A stretch of 64,000 nt of DNA from Isoptericola chiayiensis (GTDB lineage Bacteria > Actinomycetota > Actinomycetes > Actinomycetales > Cellulomonadaceae), in contig NZ_JABEZT010000007.1 in the NCBI RefSeq assembly GCF_013149805.1, forward strand, positions 62,001 through 126,000, in the 5' to 3' direction. The position numbers and the translations under genes were made by a program. This document shows, one piece after another, positions 1 through 8,274 of this stretch. A model generated the notes under the pieces. It did not search any database, was not told the DNA's origin, and was given only the letters and a program-made list of their open reading frames with translations. Each line of letters starts with the position of its first letter. Position 1 is the stretch's first letter.

Positions 1-2099
1 CCGTCCTCCATGCCGGTGAGGAACACGACGGGGAACTCGAGGCCCTTGGCGGTGTGCAGCGTCATCAGCGTGATGACGCCCGGGTCCTCGGCGGGCTCGT
101 CCTCGTGCTCGTGCTCCGCGCCGCCGTCGGCGACGTCCTCGTCGGGGATCTGGTCGGCGTCCGCCACCAGGGACACCCGCTCCAGGAAGTCCGCCAGGTC
201 GCCCTCGGGGTCGGCCTCGGTGAACTCGGCGGCCACGGCGTGCAGCTCGGCGAGGTTCTCGACCCGCGTGGCGTCCTGCGGGTCGTCGCTGGCGCGCAGC
301 TCGGCGAGGTAGCCGGTGCGGTCGAGCACCGCGCCGAGGATCTCGGCCGGGGTGGCGCCGTCGTCGACCATCGCCTGCAGCTCGGACATCATCGCGGCGA
401 AGGTGCGCAACGGCTTGAGGGTGCGCGTCGTCATGCCCGGGATCTCGTCGATCCGCTGCAGCGCGGCCCCGAAGGAGATCCGCTCGCCGTCGGCGAAACC
501 GGCCACGAGCGACTCGGCCTTGTCGCCCAGCCCGCGCTTGGGCACGTTGAGCACCCGGCGCTGGGAGACGTCGTCGTCCGGGTTGGCCAGCGCGCGCAGG
601 TAGGCGACGGCGTCCTTGATCTCCTTGCGCTCGTAGAAGCGGGTGCCGCCGACCACCTTGTACGGCAGCCCCACGCGGATCAGCACCTCCTCGAGCGCCC
701 GGGACTGGGCGTTGGTGCGGTAGAAGATCGCGACGTCGCCCGGCCGGACTCCAGCCGTGTCGCCGAGACGGTCGACCTCCTCGGCGACGAACCGGGCCTC
801 GTGGTGCTCGTCGTCGGCCACGTAGCCGACGATCTGCGCGCCGGCGCCCGCGTCGGTCCACAACCGCTTGGGCCGCCGCTCGGGGTTGCGCGCGATGACC
901 GCGTTGGCCGCCGACAGGATGCTCTGGGTGGAGCGGTAGTTCTGCTCCAGCAGGATCGTCGTCGCGTCCGGGTAGTCCTGCTCGAACTCGACGATGTTGC
1001 GGATGGTGGCGCCGCGGAACGCATAGATGGACTGGTCGGCGTCGCCGACGACGGTCAGCTCGGCCGGGTCGAGGGCCACGTCACCCGGCGCGGATCCCTC
1101 TGGCGCCCGGACTGCGGGGCTCGCGAGCTCACTCCTCGCCGGGACGCCGACGAGCTCGCGCACCAGGACGTACTGCGCATGGTTGGTGTCCTGGTACTCG
1201 TCGACCAGCACGTGCCGGAACCGGCGGCGGTAGTGCTCGGCGACGTTCGGGAACGCCTGCAGCAGGTTGACGGTGGTCATGATGATGTCGTCGAAGTCCA
1301 GGGCGTTCGCCTGGGCGAGGCGCGCCTGGTAGCGCCGGTAGACGTCGGCCAGCACCGTGTCGAACGCCGGCACGGACGGGTCGGCGATGCCACCACCGGC
1401 CAGCGCGCGCTCCCGCCAGCCCTCCTCGGTGGCGTCCGCGCCGGAGGACTGCGCGTAGGCGTCGGGGTCGATCAGCTCGTTCTTCAGGTCGCTGATCTTG
1501 TGGGCCAGGGACCGCGCCGGGTACTTCTTGGTGTCCAGGTCCAGCTCGCGGCACACCAGCGTGATGAGGCGCTGGGAGTCCGCGGCGTCGTAGATCGAGA
1601 AGCTGGACCGCAGGCCGAGGGTCTTGGCCTCGCGCCGCAGGATGCGCACGCACGCGGAGTGGAACGTGGAGACCCACATGCGCTGGGCGGCCGGGCCGAC
1701 GAGCTGCTCGACCCTCTCGCGCATCTCGGCCGCGGCCTTGTTGGTGAAGGTGATCGCCAGGATCTGGCCCGGCCGCGCCCGCCGGGTGGCGAGCAGGTGG
1801 GCGATCCGGTGGGTGAGCACCCGCGTCTTGCCCGACCCGGCGCCGGCCACGATGAGCAGCGGGGACCCCGCGTGCACGACGGCGTCCCGCTGCGGCGCGT
1901 TGAGCCCCTCCAGCAGCGCGTCCGCGGCCTCGTCCCGGCCGTCGTCGGGCGCGGCCTCCCGGCCGACCGCACGCCGCGGCACCCAGTCCGGCGCGCCGTC
2001 GTCGTCCCACCGCGGCGCCGTGGTCGGCAGGCGCGCCGTGTCGCCCGCCGGGGCGGGGTCGAGGCCGGGCAGGGACAGGCTGTCGAAGAGCGAAGTCAT
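1..2099 (-). CDS. pcrA: ATP-dependent DNA helicase PcrA/UvrD (3' end outside window)
   Basis: Superfamily 1A helicase that unwinds DNA 3'-5' in nucleotide excision repair and replication-fork upkeep. About 699 residues are visible; the C-terminus continues beyond base 1. A roughly 70-residue N-terminal tail precedes the UvrD core. Walker A AGAGSGKT lies near residues 85-92, followed by the TFTNKAA motif, VDEYQDTN (Walker B), GDADQSIYAFRG (motif III) and LEQNYRS (motif IV), with MTLHTAKGLEFPVV (motif V) near the cut end. Between VRELVG and AELTVVGDAD there is an insertion of about 25 residues rich in Ala, Pro and Ser. A TAGGCT hexamer nine bases before the ATG suggests a leaderless start. Family assignment is certain; PcrA versus another UvrD paralogue rests on motif order and size. 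Confidence 0.95.
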   Translation of the reverse strand, partial: MTSLFDSLSLPGLDPAPAGDTARLPTTAPRWDDDGAPDWVPRRAVGREAAPDDGRDEAADALLEGLNAPQRDAVVHAGSPLLIVAGAGSGKTRVLTHRIAHLLATRRARPGQILAITFTNKAAAEMRERVEQLVGPAAQRMWVSTFHSACVRILRREAKTLGLRSSFSIYDAADSQRLITLVCRELDLDTKKYPARSLAHKISDLKNELIDPDAYAQSSGADATEEGWRERALAGGGIADPSVPAFDTVLADVYRRYQARLAQANALDFDDIIMTTVNLLQAFPNVAEHYRRRFRHVLVDEYQDTNHAQYVLVRELVGVPARSELASPAVRAPEGSAPGDVALDPAELTVVGDADQSIYAFRGATIRNIVEFEQDYPDATTILLEQNYRSTQSILSAANAVIARNPERRPKRLWTDAGAGAQIVGYVADDEHHEARFVAEEVDRLGDTAGVRPGDVAIFYRTNAQSRALEEVLIRVGLPYKVVGGTRFYERKEIKDAVAYLRALANPDDDVSQRRVLNVPKRGLGDKAESLVAGFADGERISFGAALQRIDEIPGMTTRTLKPLRTFAAMMSELQAMVDDGATPAEILGAVLDRTGYLAELRASDDPQDATRVENLAELHAVAAEFTEADPEGDLADFLERVSLVADADQIPDEDVADGGAEHEHEDEPAEDPGVITLMTLHTAKGLEFPVVFLTGMED

Positions 2100-2173
2100 G
2101 GCGGACCAAGCCTAGGCGCTGGCGCCGACACCGACGGCGCGCCGGTGGTGACGTGGCCGGATATCGTCTGGCC
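2100..2173. promoter_or_regulatory. Divergent promoters of pcrA and the DUF389 gene
   Basis: The 74-base gap between two divergent starts has TAGGCT on the minus strand (2109-2114, nine bases from the pcrA ATG) and TATCGT on the plus strand (2162-2167, six bases from the DUF389 ATG). Both spacings put the transcription start at or near the start codon, so both mRNAs may be leaderless. No clear -35 element was identified. Confidence 0.45.
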
Positions 2174-3844
2174 ATGAGTCGCACCGAGCCCGCCGCGGGT
2201 CCCGCAGCCCGCCCGGCGTCCGCGCGTGAGCTGCTCGCCCACCCCGCGCGGCTGGTCAACCCCTCCACGCTCGGCGGCGCCGTCGCGCTCGCGGTCGGCC
2301 TGGTGCTGGTGCTGGTGCCGGCCCTGTCGCACGGGCTCACGGAGACCGTGGTCGGTGTCGGCCTGCTGGCCTCCGGCGTCAACGACCTGTGGACCACCGC
2401 CCGACGCCGGCACGTGCGCACCTCGGGTCGCGTCACGGCGGCGGTGCGCGGCCTGGCGTCGGTCGCCCTGGCGCTGGTCTTCCTGCTCTCGGCCCGCGCG
2501 GCGCTGGCCGCGACGATCCTGCTGGGCGGCATCTACCTGCTGTTCCGCAGCCTGCTCACCCTGCTGCTCGCGGTGTTCAGCCGCGACCGGTCGCGGCGGG
2601 CGCCCCGGTTCGCGAGCGGGGGCGTCGGGCTGGCGTTCTCCGTGCTGATCCTCGCGGCGCCCGGCGCCTACGTCGACTGGATCGCCGCGGTGGTCGGTGC
2701 CGTGGCCATCTTCGGCGGCACGATCACGCTGGCCTACGGCTACCGGGTCGCCTCGGGCTCGATCCCCGCCCCGGACGGCCTGTACCCGTCGTTCACGGAG
2801 ATCCTGTGGTCGTGGGTCGAGCACGTCGACGTGGGCCCGAAGCGTCGCACCCTGCTCGCCGACCAGCTCTACCTCGAGCGTCCCGAGATGGCGGCCAAGC
2901 AGGTCGCCTGGTGGACCATGCTGGTGCTCAGCGTGTGCATCGCCACCCTCGCGGTGCTGCAGGACTCCACCGCGGTGGTCATCGGCGCGATGCTCGTCGC
3001 ACCCCTGATGACGCCGATCCTGGGGCTGTCGGCGGCGCTGGTCAGCGGCTGGGCGTACCGGGCGGTCCGGTCGCTGGCCCTCATCCTGGGCGGCACGGTG
3101 GTCGCCGTCGGCGTCGCGTTCGTCCTCGCCTCCTGGGTGCCGATCGTCGTGCCCTTCGACACGAACAGCCAGATCACCTCGCGCGTGGACCCCACCCTGC
3201 TGGACATGCTCATCGCGCTGGCCGCCGGTGCGGCGGGCGCGTTCGCGACGGTCGACCGCCGGGTGGCGGCCTCCCTCGGTGGCGTCGCGATCGCCGTCGC
3301 CCTCGTGCCCCCGTTGTCGGTGGTCGGGGTCGCGCTGAGCGACAACCGCCTGGAGGACGCGTTCGGGGCGCTGCTGCTGTTCGCCACCAACTTCGTCTCG
3401 ATCGTGCTGGCGGCGGCGGTCGTGTTCGTCCTCGCGGGGGTCGCCGACCCCCGCAGCCTGCGCCGCGACGCCCGGCGCATCCTGTTCACCCTCACGCCGT
3501 TCGTCACGGCCGCCCTCTTCATCCTGCTGCCGCTGCTGCTGACGACGAACGGCCTGCTGACCACCTCGGCCCAGCAGCGCACCGCGCAGGACGTGGTGGA
3601 CGACTGGCTGCCCGACGACTCCGCGCTGGAGCTCGGATCCGTCAGCGTGTCGGGCGACTCCGTGCGGGTCGAGCTGTCGGGCTCCCCCGACGACGTCCCC
3701 TCGACGTCCGACCTGCAGTCGGACCTGGACGACGCGCTCGGCGGCTCCTACGCCGTCGAGGTCGCGGTCACGCCCGTGCAGGTCGAGCAGGTGCCCGCGG
3801 TGTCGCCCTCGCCGTCACCGTCGCTGCGCATCGACCTCGGCTGA
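2174..3844 (+). CDS. DUF389 family membrane protein with N-terminal HdeD-like (DUF308) region
   Basis: A 556-residue polytopic membrane protein. Residues about 30-190 contain six short hydrophobic helices like HdeD/DUF308; the conserved DUF389 block follows, with the signatures STAVVIGAMLVAPLMTPI and VALVPPLSVVGVAL. A soluble tail (about residue 460 to the end) rich in Asp and Ser may lie outside the membrane. DUF389 proteins (TIGR00341 type) have no settled biochemical role. The ATG at 2174 is preferred over an upstream in-frame start because a -10-like TATCGT lies six bases before it. The last 30 bases overlap the convergent acetyltransferase gene. Domain assignment is strong; function is unknown. 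Confidence 0.85.
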   Translation: MSRTEPAAGPAARPASARELLAHPARLVNPSTLGGAVALAVGLVLVLVPALSHGLTETVVGVGLLASGVNDLWTTARRRHVRTSGRVTAAVRGLASVALALVFLLSARAALAATILLGGIYLLFRSLLTLLLAVFSRDRSRRAPRFASGGVGLAFSVLILAAPGAYVDWIAAVVGAVAIFGGTITLAYGYRVASGSIPAPDGLYPSFTEILWSWVEHVDVGPKRRTLLADQLYLERPEMAAKQVAWWTMLVLSVCIATLAVLQDSTAVVIGAMLVAPLMTPILGLSAALVSGWAYRAVRSLALILGGTVVAVGVAFVLASWVPIVVPFDTNSQITSRVDPTLLDMLIALAAGAAGAFATVDRRVAASLGGVAIAVALVPPLSVVGVALSDNRLEDAFGALLLFATNFVSIVLAAAVVFVLAGVADPRSLRRDARRILFTLTPFVTAALFILLPLLLTTNGLLTTSAQQRTAQDVVDDWLPDDSALELGSVSVSGDSVRVELSGSPDDVPSTSDLQSDLDDALGGSYAVEVAVTPVQVEQVPAVSPSPSPSLRIDLG

Positions 3845-4276
3845 CCGGCGCATCGGAGTGTGCGGGATGCCGTCCTCGAGGTACTCGGGGCCGTCCGGGA
3901 CGAACCCGAAGCGGCCGTAGAAGTCGACGAGCGGCGACTGGGCACCGAGGACGACGTCGGCGGTCGGGTCGGCCGCCGCGGCGGCGTCGAGGGCCGCGCG
4001 CATCAGGTCGCCGGACGCGCCCGTGCCGCGCACGCGGGGGTGGCAGACCACGCGCCCGACGCGCTGGACGTCGTCGTCGTCGAGCACCCGCGCCGTGGCG
4101 GCCACCCCGTCGTCGTCGACGAGCACGACGTGCCGGGTACCGGGCTCGAGGTCGCGGTCGTCGAGGTCCGGGTAGGCGCAGTCCTGCTCGACGACGAACA
4201 CGTCCTGGCGCAGGCGGCACAGGTCGAACACGGTGCGGGGGGCGAGCTCGTCGAGCCGGCGGGTCAGGATCTCCAC
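3815..4276 (-). CDS. elaA: GNAT family N-acetyltransferase, ElaA type
   Basis: A 153-residue acetyl-CoA-dependent N-acetyltransferase. The N-terminal pattern LRQDVFVVEQDCAYPDLDDRD is diagnostic of the ElaA group; VGRVVCHPRVRGTGASGDLM is the acetyl-CoA-binding motif A, and VDFYGRFGFVPDG near the end is the usual C-terminal GNAT segment. The acceptor substrate is unknown. It starts with GTG at 4276; a GACGAT hexamer six bases before it could be the -10 of a leaderless message. Its 3' end overlaps the convergent DUF389 gene by 30 bases, an arrangement that could allow transcriptional interference. Confidence 0.85.
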   Translation of the reverse strand: MEILTRRLDELAPRTVFDLCRLRQDVFVVEQDCAYPDLDDRDLEPGTRHVVLVDDDGVAATARVLDDDDVQRVGRVVCHPRVRGTGASGDLMRAALDAAAAADPTADVVLGAQSPLVDFYGRFGFVPDGPEYLEDGIPHTPMRRSAEVDAQRR

Positions 4277-4360
4277 GCCGACATCGTCACACGGCGGGCG
4301 TCTGATTCCCGCGGACGCTTCCGGTGGCTGCTTCCGGCGGACCGCCCGCCGTGCCCGACG

Positions 4361-4843
4361 TCAGGTCAGCCAGAGCCCGACGATCCACGTGGCGGTGGCG
4401 AGCAGCCCGCCGAGGAGCTGGATGCCGATGGTGATGGCGGTGGCCTGCAGGGCGGCGACGGTGGCCCGCCAGGCCGCCGCGCGGTCGCGGCGGCGCAGGT
4501 ACTCCACGACCAGCACCGCGAGCGTGAAGAACAGGAACAGCCCCACGACAGGCACCACGAAGAAGCCCACGATGCCGGCGACGCCGCCCACGGCGAGGGT
4601 GGACCACGGCACCTCGGCCCGACGCATGTGCCGGCCGGCCACGAGCCAGTTGCCCGTCTCGGCCAGGGCGATCAGGAGCGCGGCGACGGCGAAGCACACC
4701 CAGGCGGTGGCGCCTCCGGTCGTCCAGGCCCACACCAGGATCGCGCCGAGGACCAGCGCGTTGCCCGGCAGGACCTGGACGACGATACCGACGAGCCCGA
4801 CGGCGATCGCGAGGCCGACGAGCACCTCGGCCAGGACGCTCAC
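4361..4843 (-). CDS. DUF456 domain-containing membrane protein
   Basis: A 160-residue hydrophobic protein with about five membrane helices and the glycine-rich DUF456 pattern (GLVGIVVQVLPGNALVLGA near the start; GGVAGIVGFFVVPVVGLFL in the middle). Nothing catalytic is visible. It lies 55 bases downstream of another small membrane protein on the same strand and may be co-transcribed with it. Function unknown; the family call is good. Confidence 0.8.
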   Translation of the reverse strand: MSVLAEVLVGLAIAVGLVGIVVQVLPGNALVLGAILVWAWTTGGATAWVCFAVAALLIALAETGNWLVAGRHMRRAEVPWSTLAVGGVAGIVGFFVVPVVGLFLFFTLAVLVVEYLRRRDRAAAWRATVAALQATAITIGIQLLGGLLATATWIVGLWLT

Positions 4844-4898
4844 GGGCGGCGCGCGGCCGCGGCGCGGCAGGTCGTGCGGCGGGGCGTGCGGAGGAGGT

Positions 4899-5270
4899 TC
4901 ACCAGAAGACGGCGACGACGATGTTGACCAGCGTCAGGCCGCCGATCGTGTGCTTGAGGCCGGGGGTGACGGCGCCGGTGCCGTTGTCGCCCTTGCTGCC
5001 CTGGCGCTTGGCGACGAACGCCAGGACGCTGATGACCAGCGCGACGGCCAGCTTCACGCCGATCTTCGCCATGTCGGGGCCGCCGTCGTCCCACATCCCG
5101 CTCGCCTCGGCCACGCCGACCATGCCGATACCGCCGACCAGCGCCGACAGCGCGCCGTGGAAGACGCCGCGGTACAGGTCCGGGGAGCGCAGGGAGGCGA
5201 GGTACCCGCCGAGGACGATCGCCCAGCCGACGAAGTGCAGCACGGCGAGGACGTTGTAGAGGAACTCCAT
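4899..5270 (-). CDS. Small integral membrane protein, function unknown
   Basis: A 123-residue protein with about four predicted membrane segments (residues about 4-26, 38-58, 70-88 and 106-123), separated by a short basic loop (AKRQGSKGDNGTG). Histidines in the first and penultimate helices (LHFVGW; LKHTIGG) are noted, but no known motif was recognised. TAGGCT seven bases before the ATG supports the start at 5270 and a leaderless message. Possibly co-transcribed with the downstream DUF456 gene. Confidence 0.7.
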   Translation of the reverse strand: MEFLYNVLAVLHFVGWAIVLGGYLASLRSPDLYRGVFHGALSALVGGIGMVGVAEASGMWDDGGPDMAKIGVKLAVALVISVLAFVAKRQGSKGDNGTGAVTPGLKHTIGGLTLVNIVVAVFW

Positions 5271-5371
5271 GGTCGTCAGCCTATCGAGATGACGCCGCTG
5301 TCAGAAACCGACGCCGGGGCAGCACTGCCGTCTCACCCCGTGGCATCTCGTCCCACGATGCGGACCGGGGG

Positions 5372-5401
5372 TTTCGCGAGGCGATCGGCCCGGGTTAGAA
5401 T
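5372..5401 (+). promoter_or_regulatory. Promoter of the cysteine leader peptide and sulfur operon
   Basis: TAGAAT at 5396-5401 is a good -10 hexamer; the best -35 candidate is a weak TTTCGC at 5372-5377 (18-base spacer). The -10 ends seven bases before the ATG at 5409, so the transcript should begin at or one base before that ATG. The leader ORF would then be translated from a leaderless mRNA. Confidence 0.6.
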
Positions 5402-5408
5402 CACCCCC

Positions 5409-5510
5409 ATGACCACGGCTGCGCCCCACCTCCGCACGACGACCCGTCGTGCCACGGCCGCACGCCCGATGCACATGCGCATGTGCAGCTGTCAGTGCTG
5501 CTGTCGCTGA
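5409..5510 (+). CDS. Cysteine-rich leader peptide (probable cysteine attenuator)
   Basis: A 33-residue ORF just upstream of the sulfite reductase operon. It ends in MCSCQCCCR, with five cysteines in the last eight residues, and is otherwise rich in Thr, Arg and Ala. The promoter -10 lies seven bases upstream, so the ORF is probably leaderless. Leaderless short ORFs with cysteine runs are known in mycobacteria to act as cysteine-responsive attenuators: ribosomes that stall for lack of Cys-tRNA open an RNA structure hiding the downstream ribosome site. The gene order here (Cys-run peptide, then cysteine biosynthesis genes) fits the same logic. The peptide itself need have no function. An 18-bp perfect palindrome lies at 5470-5487, across codons 21-27. 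Confidence 0.75.
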   Translation: MTTAAPHLRTTTRRATAARPMHMRMCSCQCCCR

Positions 5511-5642
5511 TCGCGCCCCACCTCAGCCCCCACCGCACCCCGCGGACCTGAGCACCGGCGCGCGCCGTCGGTCTCGGCCCACCCCCGCTGAGCCCCCGTC
5601 GTCGCGCGTCCCGCACCCGAGGACCCGAGGAACTCCCCCCAG
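5511..5642 (+). promoter_or_regulatory. Leader region between Cys-rich ORF and sulfite reductase
   Basis: 132 bases, very C-rich. GAGGACCCGAGG at 5619-5630 is the only Shine-Dalgarno-like stretch before the sir ATG at 5643 and lies 12 or more bases away. CCACCTCAG at 5517-5525, directly after the leader stop codon, is complementary to a GAGG core and could pair with it, hiding the ribosome site unless a ribosome stalled on the Cys codons blocks the pairing. This pairing was read by eye; no folding was computed. Confidence 0.4.
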
Positions 5643-7370
5643 ATGACGACGCAGACCACCACCCCCGCGGCCCAGGACGCTCCCGCCCGTCCGGCCCGCC
5701 CCGCCCGCGCACCCAAGCCGAACGGCCAGTGGAAGATCGACGGCGACGCGCCGCTGAACCACAACGAGGTCTTCAAGCAGGAGGGCCCGCCGCTCGAGGT
5801 GCGCGAGCGCATCGAGAACGTCTACGCCCACGAGGGTTTCGACTCCATCACCGACGACGACCTGCACGGCCGTTTCCGCTGGTGGGGCCTGTACACCCAG
5901 CGCAAGCCCGGGATCGACGGCGGCCGCACCGCCACGCTCGAGCCGCACGAGCTCGAGGACCGCTACTTCATGCTCCGCGTCCGCACGGACGGCGCCGAGC
6001 TGACCCCCGCCGCGCTGCGCGTCCTCGGGGAGATCTCCGACGAGTTCGGCCGCGGCACCGCCGACATCACCGACCGCCAGAACATCCAGTACCACTGGAT
6101 CGAGGTCGAGGCGATGCCCGAGATCTGGCGCCGCCTCGACACCGTGGGGCTGGAGACCACCACCGCCTGCGGCGACTCCCCCCGCGCGTTCCTCGGCAGC
6201 CCGGTCGCCGGGATCGCCTCCGACGAGATCATCGACGCCACGCCCGTCATCGACGAGATCAAGCGTCGCTACATCGGCGACCCCGCCCTGGCGAACCTGC
6301 CGCGCAAGTTCAAGACGGCCATCTCGGGCCACCCGAGCCTCGACGTCGTGCACGAGATCAACGACATCTCGCTCGTCGGGGTCGAGCACCCCGAGCTCGG
6401 CGCCGGCTTCGACCTGTGGGTCGGCGGCGGCCTGTCCACCGCCCCGCGGCTCGGCGAGCGTCTCGGCGTCTTCGTCACCGCCGAGCAGGCTCCCGACGTC
6501 TGGCACGGCGTCATCCGGATCTTCCGCGACTACGGCTACCGCCGGCTGCGCAACAAGGCCCGCCTGAAGTTCCTGCTCAAGGACTGGGGCGTCGACAAGT
6601 TCCGGGAAGTTCTCGAGTCCGAGTACCTCGGCCACACCCTGCCGGACGGCCCGCCCCCGGCACCGGCGACCCGACCGGGCGACCACGTGGGCGTCCACGA
6701 GCAGAAGGACGGCGACTTCTACGTCGGCGCGGCCCCGGTCGTCGGCAGGGTCGGCGGCGGCACCCTGACGGGGCTGGCCGAACTGATCGAGTCGGTCGGG
6801 GCCCGCTCGGCCCGGCTGACCGCCCACCAGAAGGTGGTGATCCTGGGCGTGCCCGCCGACCGCGTCGACGAGCTCGTCGACGGCCTCGAGCCCCTCGGCC
6901 TGACCGCCCGCCCGAGCCTGTTCCGCCGCAACACGATCGCGTGCACCGGCATCGAGTTCTGCAAGCTCGCCATCGTGGACACCAAGGACACCGCCGCCCG
7001 CGTCATCGGCGAGCTCGAGGAGCGCCTCGGCGAGGTGACCGAGCAGCTCGACCGCCCGATCTCGCTCAACGTCAACGGGTGCCCCAACTCGTGCGCCCGC
7101 ATCCAGACGGCGGACATCGGCCTCAAGGGGCAGATCATCACGGTCGACGGCGAGCAGATGCCGGGCTTCCAGGTGCACCTGGGCGGCAGCCTGGCCGGCC
7201 GCGGGCAGGACGCCGGCGGGCTCGGCCGCACCGTGCGCGGCCTGAAGGTGCCGGCCACCGAGCTCGGCGACTACGTCGAGCGGGTCGTGCGCCGCTACTC
7301 CGACGCGCGTGCCGACGACGAGTCGTTCGCCGAGTGGGCGCACCGCGCCGACGAGGAGGCCTTGCAGTGA
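5643..7370 (+). CDS. sir: Assimilatory ferredoxin-dependent sulfite reductase (NirA/SirA type)
   Basis: A 575-residue siroheme/[4Fe-4S] enzyme reducing sulfite to sulfide in cysteine synthesis. Two ferredoxin-like half-repeats each precede a nitrite/sulfite reductase core. The four cluster ligands are Cys434 and Cys440 (CTGIEFC) and Cys480 and Cys484 (NGCPNSC). Tyr84 (GLYTQRK) and Cys176 (TTACGDSPR) match the residues that are covalently linked in the mycobacterial enzyme, which favours sulfite over nitrite. It is followed by APS reductase and siroheme genes, so sulfite reduction is the likely role. The first ORF of its operon after the cysteine leader; its GTGA end overlaps the cysH start. 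Confidence 0.93.
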   Translation: MTTQTTTPAAQDAPARPARPARAPKPNGQWKIDGDAPLNHNEVFKQEGPPLEVRERIENVYAHEGFDSITDDDLHGRFRWWGLYTQRKPGIDGGRTATLEPHELEDRYFMLRVRTDGAELTPAALRVLGEISDEFGRGTADITDRQNIQYHWIEVEAMPEIWRRLDTVGLETTTACGDSPRAFLGSPVAGIASDEIIDATPVIDEIKRRYIGDPALANLPRKFKTAISGHPSLDVVHEINDISLVGVEHPELGAGFDLWVGGGLSTAPRLGERLGVFVTAEQAPDVWHGVIRIFRDYGYRRLRNKARLKFLLKDWGVDKFREVLESEYLGHTLPDGPPPAPATRPGDHVGVHEQKDGDFYVGAAPVVGRVGGGTLTGLAELIESVGARSARLTAHQKVVILGVPADRVDELVDGLEPLGLTARPSLFRRNTIACTGIEFCKLAIVDTKDTAARVIGELEERLGEVTEQLDRPISLNVNGCPNSCARIQTADIGLKGQIITVDGEQMPGFQVHLGGSLAGRGQDAGGLGRTVRGLKVPATELGDYVERVVRRYSDARADDESFAEWAHRADEEALQ

Positions 7371-8251
7371 CAGCCGTGTCCGTCTCCCTCGGCGTCGGGC
7401 CCACGTCGTCGGTGGCCTCCCCGGCCGGGGCGTCCCCGCTGGCCGGCACGGCCGCCGAGGCCCGCCGTCGGGCCGCGGAGCGCGAGATGTCCCGCGCGCG
7501 CCGCAACGCCCGTGTGGACGGCCGCGAGCGCCGCCGCCGCTCCGACGCCGAGCTGTCGCAGATCGCCGAGCGCGGCCGGCGCGAGCTGGGTGGTTCCGGC
7601 CCGGGCTCGGCGGACGAGGCGACGGCGCACGAGGTGATCGCCTGGGCCGTCGAGCAGTTCGGCGACTCGCTCGCGGTGGCCTCCTCGATGACCGACTCGG
7701 TGCTGTCCGCGCTGGTCGCCGAGCAGCTGCCGTGGGTGGACGTGCTGTTCGGCGAGACCGGCTACCACTTCGCCGAGACGCTGGGCACCCGCGACGCCGT
7801 CGCGCACTCCCTCGACGTGACGGTCGTGGACGTGCGTCCGCTGCTGTCCGTGGCCGAGCAGGACGAGGCCTACGGGCCGGACCTGTTCGCCCGCGACCCC
7901 GAGGCGTGCTGCCGCATGCGCAAGGTCGAACCGATGCGTCGGGTGCTGTCCGGGTACGAGGCGTGGGCCACGGGCGTGCGGCGCGCGGACTCGGGCTCCC
8001 GGGCGAAGGCGGAGCTGGTCTCCTGGGACGCGTCGAACAACCTGGTCAAGATCAACCCGATCGCGGCCTGGAGCGACGACGAGCTCGTCGGCTACGCCCT
8101 GCGCCACGGCCTGACCGTCAACCCGCTGCTCAACGACGGCTACCCGTCGATCGGCTGCGAGCCGTGCACCCGCCGCGTCAGCGCCGGGGAGGACGCCCGC
8201 GCCGGCCGCTGGTCCGGGGTGGACAAGTCCGAGTGCGGCCTGCACATCTGA
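7367..8251 (+). CDS. cysH: Adenylyl-sulfate (APS) reductase, thioredoxin-dependent
   Basis: Reduces APS to sulfite for the neighbouring sulfite reductase. The 294-residue protein has the four [4Fe-4S] cysteines of the APS-reducing subgroup (EACCRMRK and GCEPCTRR) and ends in ECGLHI, whose Cys is the catalytic nucleophile, so APS rather than PAPS is the expected substrate. The PP-loop-like start is SLAVASSMTDS, lacking the usual SGG. The GTG at 7367 overlaps the sir stop by 4 nt and adds about 75 poorly conserved, Arg/Ala-rich residues before the core; an ATG at 7487 is an alternative start. No sulfate adenylyltransferase gene lies in the window. Confidence 0.9.
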   Translation: MTAVSVSLGVGPTSSVASPAGASPLAGTAAEARRRAAEREMSRARRNARVDGRERRRRSDAELSQIAERGRRELGGSGPGSADEATAHEVIAWAVEQFGDSLAVASSMTDSVLSALVAEQLPWVDVLFGETGYHFAETLGTRDAVAHSLDVTVVDVRPLLSVAEQDEAYGPDLFARDPEACCRMRKVEPMRRVLSGYEAWATGVRRADSGSRAKAELVSWDASNNLVKINPIAAWSDDELVGYALRHGLTVNPLLNDGYPSIGCEPCTRRVSAGEDARAGRWSGVDKSECGLHI

Positions 8252-8274
8252 GTCGTCCGCGCGAGGATCCGAGC

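Noticed and set aside
54-2177. A 707-codon plus-strand open frame over pcrA
   Set aside because: It is antisense to a gene with complete helicase motifs; its Val/Leu/Gly/Arg-rich composition is typical of shadow frames in GC-rich DNA. The same holds for other long open frames opposite xfp, pta, guaA, the ABC genes and the tsa cluster.
4290-4353. 11-bp inverted repeat CACGGCGGGCG / CGCCCGCCGTG between elaA and the DUF456 gene
   Set aside because: The 42-base loop and high GC make it weak; possibly a terminator for the DUF456 gene's unit, but not supported enough to list.
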